The notes beneath the pieces were generated by a model. The model ran no database searches. It saw nothing but the letters and a program-made list of their open reading frames with translations, and was not told the origin of the DNA. From positions 2,418,001 to 2,482,000 of the forward strand of contig NZ_LR134201.1 in the NCBI RefSeq assembly GCF_900635955.1: 64,000 nt of DNA, read 5' to 3'. Positions within the stretch are counted from its first letter, which is position 1. Every line of letters begins with the position of its first letter. The stretch comes from Cedecea lapagei. Its GTDB lineage: Bacteria > Pseudomonadota > Gammaproteobacteria > Enterobacterales > Enterobacteriaceae. A program made the translations under genes and the position numbers. This document shows positions 60,610 to 64,000 of the stretch, piece by piece.

Positions 60610-62617
60610 TGTTTGGATACCAGTAAGAGGACATTTCGGGCCTGATGCGTGACATCTCAGGCTGGTTATTGATGAAGTCATCCGGGTAATAGCCGTAATG
60701 CTTCACGCCGTTCAGCTGCAGCAGCTGCATCCACTCCACCAGCTGCTTATCGGCGATGCCGTTCTGTGTTTTGTGGTTCCAGTCCCGCGCCTGAAGCTCA
60801 AAGAGGGTTTTATTTAACCCCGAGGGTTTCGCCGCCACGGTCTTAATCAGCCGCACCAGCCAGTCGTTGCTCTCTTCCGGCGGAACCGACTCCATCAGCG
60901 GCATGGCCATCGGCACCGTCCAGTCGTAAGCGGCGAGGAAATCATCCAGGTTCTGGGCAAACCACGCCTCGCTTTCCGGCTCGAGGATCGGCAGCGCGAA
61001 GATATTGCGCGCGGTTTTTATCTGTGGGCCACGGATGTTCCGCACCGCGCTGGTCAGTGTGCTGGTGAAATCAATCAGCGTCCGGCTCTTAAACCGCGTC
61101 CAGCTTTGGAGGGTGGCCGGATTGCGATGGAAGTCGTCGATGTTTCCCTGAAACCCCGCCTGGCGGTAGGCAGACATGGCGTCCGGCCCGGCGTCTTCAA
61201 AGTCGGTCAGCAGCGCATCGTCATGGAACAAAATGCCGTCAAAAACCGCATACCGGGAGAGATCTTCATAGATATCGACTATCTGATGGCGAACCTGACT
61301 GTTCCACGGCGAAAGGCGCAGGTAGGGACTGTTGGCGCGGCGTGAACGTCCGCTGGCCGAATCCCAGCTTTCGACTCTTGGAAGCGAGGCATTCAGGTCA
61401 AACGAGAGTACCGGCAGCCAGGCAAACACTTTTACGTCCGCGCGGGTACGCAGCTGCCAGGCCACAAAGTTAAACAGGTCGGCCCGCATCGGCAGCCAGC
61501 GGTTAGGAAAATAGAGCGACTTGATATTGCCGTCACCGAGCGGATCTGAGAAAGCCTGCAAAAAAACATGGCTGACTTTCATGTCGTACACGCGCTGTAC
61601 CAGCGTATCGATATTCTTCGTCTGCTGGGCCGGATTAGGGTCGTAGACATAATCGAGATCGACGTGCATCACCCGCACCGGATCGGGCTCCGAAACGCGG
61701 CTAACCATTGCGGCAAACGACTTGAGCGTTGGGTTACCGGCAATCAGGACGCGGGGAATATTGTCCAGATCCCTGACGTCGGCGAGGCCATCATTCAGGG
61801 TGAACGCCAGCTGAAAGCCCTGCTGCTTCACAATGTTGAGCGACGTTCCGCTGGCGGCGCCGTAGGGCCAGACCCAGGCTCGAGGAGCCTTGCCGCTGAC
61901 CTGCCTGATCTTGCTGCCGATCTGGCGCACGTCATCAGAGATACGGCGGGTAAAATGCTCATCACTTTCGTACTGCCCGGTCGCTTTATCGAAGGCGCGG
62001 TTAGCAACGGCAGGTTCACGGCTGCCCTGCGGGTTGGCCACTACGCCGTAGTGAGAGGCCCAGGTATGCGCGCCAATCTCAACCAGCGGTGATTCGCTGA
62101 GCTCCCGAACCATTTCCCAGGTCGCAAACTTATCTCGCGGCGTCATCAGCCCGCCAAAGTCCACTTTTTTACCGGGCGGCGTATCGACCCAGCTGCCTAC
62201 CGGCGCCCAAAGCGCAGGCACATTATAGGCCTTCAGCAGCGGCCAGACGCGGGTGTAAAAGCTGCTGTACCCATCATCAAAGGTAAGCAAGAACGCCTTC
62301 GGCGGCAGCGGTCTGCCCCCTTTGTGCGCATCCAGAATCTCCTGCACGCTTACCGCGCGATAGCCATTATGTAACAGCCAGCTGATCTGCTCGCTCAGCG
62401 CGCTGGTACGCACCGCCAGATAGCGCTGGTCGGGATCGTTGTCTTCCACATCATGGTAAGCCAGCACCAAAAAATGGTTCTGAGGCCAGGGCTTGTTGGC
62501 CTCAAGCTGCGGCCGCTCTTTTGGCGGCAGAAAATGTATTTCCTGAGCGCACAGGCCGGAAAGGGTCAATAACCAGCCGATAGCGATCAGGCCGAGACGA
62601 AAACTGTTGGTCAGCAT
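60602..62617 (-). CDS. pgaB: PgaB, poly-N-acetylglucosamine deacetylase
   Basis: The 671-residue periplasmic enzyme removes acetyl groups from PNAG before export. The N-terminal polysaccharide deacetylase domain has LTFDDGYSSFYTRVW and AHTWASHYG (metal histidines); the C-terminal glycoside-hydrolase-like domain has HVDLDYVYD and GILFHDDALL. E. coli PgaB is an outer-membrane lipoprotein. Here the signal ends LTLSGLCAQE, without Gly/Ala/Ser just before Cys, so lipid attachment is doubtful and SPI cleavage is possible. The start is 8 bp after pgaA. Confidence 0.93.
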   Translation of the reverse strand: MLTNSFRLGLIAIGWLLTLSGLCAQEIHFLPPKERPQLEANKPWPQNHFLVLAYHDVEDNDPDQRYLAVRTSALSEQISWLLHNGYRAVSVQEILDAHKGGRPLPPKAFLLTFDDGYSSFYTRVWPLLKAYNVPALWAPVGSWVDTPPGKKVDFGGLMTPRDKFATWEMVRELSESPLVEIGAHTWASHYGVVANPQGSREPAVANRAFDKATGQYESDEHFTRRISDDVRQIGSKIRQVSGKAPRAWVWPYGAASGTSLNIVKQQGFQLAFTLNDGLADVRDLDNIPRVLIAGNPTLKSFAAMVSRVSEPDPVRVMHVDLDYVYDPNPAQQTKNIDTLVQRVYDMKVSHVFLQAFSDPLGDGNIKSLYFPNRWLPMRADLFNFVAWQLRTRADVKVFAWLPVLSFDLNASLPRVESWDSASGRSRRANSPYLRLSPWNSQVRHQIVDIYEDLSRYAVFDGILFHDDALLTDFEDAGPDAMSAYRQAGFQGNIDDFHRNPATLQSWTRFKSRTLIDFTSTLTSAVRNIRGPQIKTARNIFALPILEPESEAWFAQNLDDFLAAYDWTVPMAMPLMESVPPEESNDWLVRLIKTVAAKPSGLNKTLFELQARDWNHKTQNGIADKQLVEWMQLLQLNGVKHYGYYPDDFINNQPEMSRIRPEMSSYWYPNND

Positions 62618-62625
62618 GCTTGTCC

Positions 62626-64000
62626 TTAAAATCGTAAATTCGCATCAAAAGCAACGGCGAGATGGGTTTCCCGTTTGCCGTCATAAGGCCGCTTTTCCCA
62701 GTTCAGCATGGCCCCGGTGTCGAGAACGTTGTTCCACTGGATACGCTGGCCGTACCCCAGCGTAGTGATTGCCCCCGACCCCTGATTTTTTTGCCGGTAA
62801 ATCCCCGCCCCGGCGCTCACCTGCTGGCTCCAGACAGTGTCATAGTGCTGATACATCACGTGGTTGGCGGCGAGCGCCGGCGCGACGGAGAGGTCCCATT
62901 TCGGGCTGTAATAAACCGTGTCTGTTTTACTGTTGGTGCTCCAGGCCACGCCGGGCTGCAGGTCGAGCGTTATCCGCGGACTCTGCCAGATCCGCTCTTT
63001 GCCCTGCAGGGTATATTCCTGTCGATGGTTATGGTCGGTGAACCAGCTGGTCGTGGTAGTCAGCTGGTACTCGCGACGTTCGTTTTGGTACCAGCGGACC
63101 CACAGGTTGGCCTGATTTGCGCTTATCCCGTTGCGCAAAGCACGCAAAGGCGTATCACGGCTCAGGCGTTCAACCTCACCGCCAACTCGCCAGCTGTCGT
63201 TGAAGCTGTGCCAGCCAGAGACGCGAGCGCCCGGCTTATTGCCGCCGTTGAAATTGTTGTTTGCCAGCTCAATCTCGGCCCAGCTGTTGCGCGGGCGCCA
63301 CTCAATGCCGCCAAACAGGCTACGGCTGGAGCCTTTGCCTTCTTCGAACCGTCCGCTGTTAAAGCGATGCCCCCCGAACAGCCGCCAGCTGTCGGCGACT
63401 GGCGGGCCATAAATAGCCATATCCCAGCTGACATCGTGCGCTCCGCTGACGGGCGTGTCCGAGTGGATGCCCTGCTGACCGTTAATGCGCAGCTCTGACA
63501 TTCGGTGAACGTCACGGGCGCGGCTTAGCTGTCGGGAGCCGGGATCCAGCGGCGACCGAAGCATCACATCGTCGGTCAACAGATCCATCTGCCGCCACTC
63601 ATGAAGATCCTGCGCGACGCCGGCCTGCTGCCTTTCAAGCTCAAGGTTCGACGGCTCCAGAGCCTCCGCTTTCTTCAGCTCTCGCTCGGCGGCCTGGGGC
63701 TGCCCACGCGCCTGCAGCACCCGCGCATAATCAATACGCAATCCCTGGTTGCCGGGCGCAGAAGTAGCCAGACGATGAGACAACGTCTGTGCCTGTGGAA
63801 GATCGTTGGTGGCCAGAAGGTATTGCAGGGAGAGCGTTTTTGCCTCCAGCCAGCGATCGTTCGGCTGTGGCGCCGGGAATCCCTGGATATAGCGCTGATA
63901 AGGTGTTTCCCGCTGAAGGTTTTGCAGATAGCGGCTCGCGCCCTCGTACTGCCCACTATCCAGCAGGGCATAAAACATCGCCTGCTCATTTTCATTGGTC
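62626..64000 (-). CDS. pgaA: PgaA, PNAG outer-membrane export porin (5' end outside window)
   Basis: C-terminal 458 or so codons of PgaA, open to the right edge. The first part seen is helical TPR-type repeats (DLPQAQTLSHRLATSAPGNQ; QAAERELKKAEALEPSNLEL), which bind PgaB and the polymer. From about 63400 it is the 16-strand beta-barrel ending in LAVAFDANLRF, with the terminal aromatic residue needed for barrel assembly. It is the first gene of pgaABCD. Confidence 0.92.
   Translation of the reverse strand, partial: TNENEQAMFYALLDSGQYEGASRYLQNLQRETPYQRYIQGFPAPQPNDRWLEAKTLSLQYLLATNDLPQAQTLSHRLATSAPGNQGLRIDYARVLQARGQPQAAERELKKAEALEPSNLELERQQAGVAQDLHEWRQMDLLTDDVMLRSPLDPGSRQLSRARDVHRMSELRINGQQGIHSDTPVSGAHDVSWDMAIYGPPVADSWRLFGGHRFNSGRFEEGKGSSRSLFGGIEWRPRNSWAEIELANNNFNGGNKPGARVSGWHSFNDSWRVGGEVERLSRDTPLRALRNGISANQANLWVRWYQNERREYQLTTTTSWFTDHNHRQEYTLQGKERIWQSPRITLDLQPGVAWSTNSKTDTVYYSPKWDLSVAPALAANHVMYQHYDTVWSQQVSAGAGIYRQKNQGSGAITTLGYGQRIQWNNVLDTGAMLNWEKRPYDGKRETHLAVAFDANLRF

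Overview
The window is chromosomal DNA of an enterobacterium (Enterobacterales, Enterobacteriaceae). Most genes are close relatives of E. coli/Salmonella genes. The block from hrpA/azoR through ynfC-ynfD-ynfE-dmsD, clcB, bioD2, mlc, ynfL, ynfM, asr, ydgU, ydgD, mdtI, mdtJ and tqsA follows the E. coli order. An osmU-type ABC transporter sits between dmsD and clcB, as I recall it does in Salmonella. With a 2,3-butanediol (bud) operon and a pga biofilm operon, this points to the Cedecea/Enterobacter/Kosakonia neighbourhood. I cannot fix the genus from the sequence alone. No rRNA, tRNA, CRISPR array or insertion sequence was seen.

Layout. 1-5.2 kb: a FosA domain joined in frame to the start of a GNAT domain (cut by the window edge), a VF530-type protein, the chemoreceptor Trg, a PAS-GGDEF-EAL protein and a small HTH regulator. 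5.5-17.7 kb: a YdeP-type molybdo-oxidoreductase, an O-methyltransferase, hrpA, azoR, ynfC, ynfD, ynfE and dmsD; ynfF, ynfG and ynfH are absent. 18-21.7 kb: osmYXW, a tiny lipoprotein gene and osmV. 21.8-35.2 kb: the clcB-tqsA backbone, with extra genes for an M32 carboxypeptidase and a second GGDEF-EAL protein. E. coli synteny stops after tqsA.

35.2-64 kb is an accessory mosaic: an esterase, an SmvA-like efflux pump with a TetR regulator, a Kup paralogue, budRABC, the folate-independent methionine synthase pair mesX-mesD, an ArsR regulator with a frameshifted MFS pump, a MarR-GNAT fusion, an AT-rich stretch with an unrecognised gene and an HNH nuclease, TetR/AbrB and LysE/LysR pairs, another LysR, grxB-like and ycgM genes, and pgaABCD running off the right edge.

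How it fits together. Two complete GGDEF-EAL proteins could supply or remove c-di-GMP, which in E. coli activates PgaC-PgaD. YnfE/DmsD, YdeP and bud genes are anaerobic or acid-phase functions, and asr carries an RstA-like box. Several transporter-regulator pairs (SmvA/TetR, MFS/ArsR, AbrB/TetR, LysE/LysR) have perfect inverted repeats in their promoter regions. The most interesting items are the FosA-GNAT fusion, a Trg receptor with the NWETF tail that E. coli Trg lacks, an orphan YnfE without electron-transfer partners, a leader peptide before mdtJI, the mesXD pair, the doubled operator of the smvA-like gene, the repeated ArsR operator, and an unknown gene with a structured leader near 50.7 kb.
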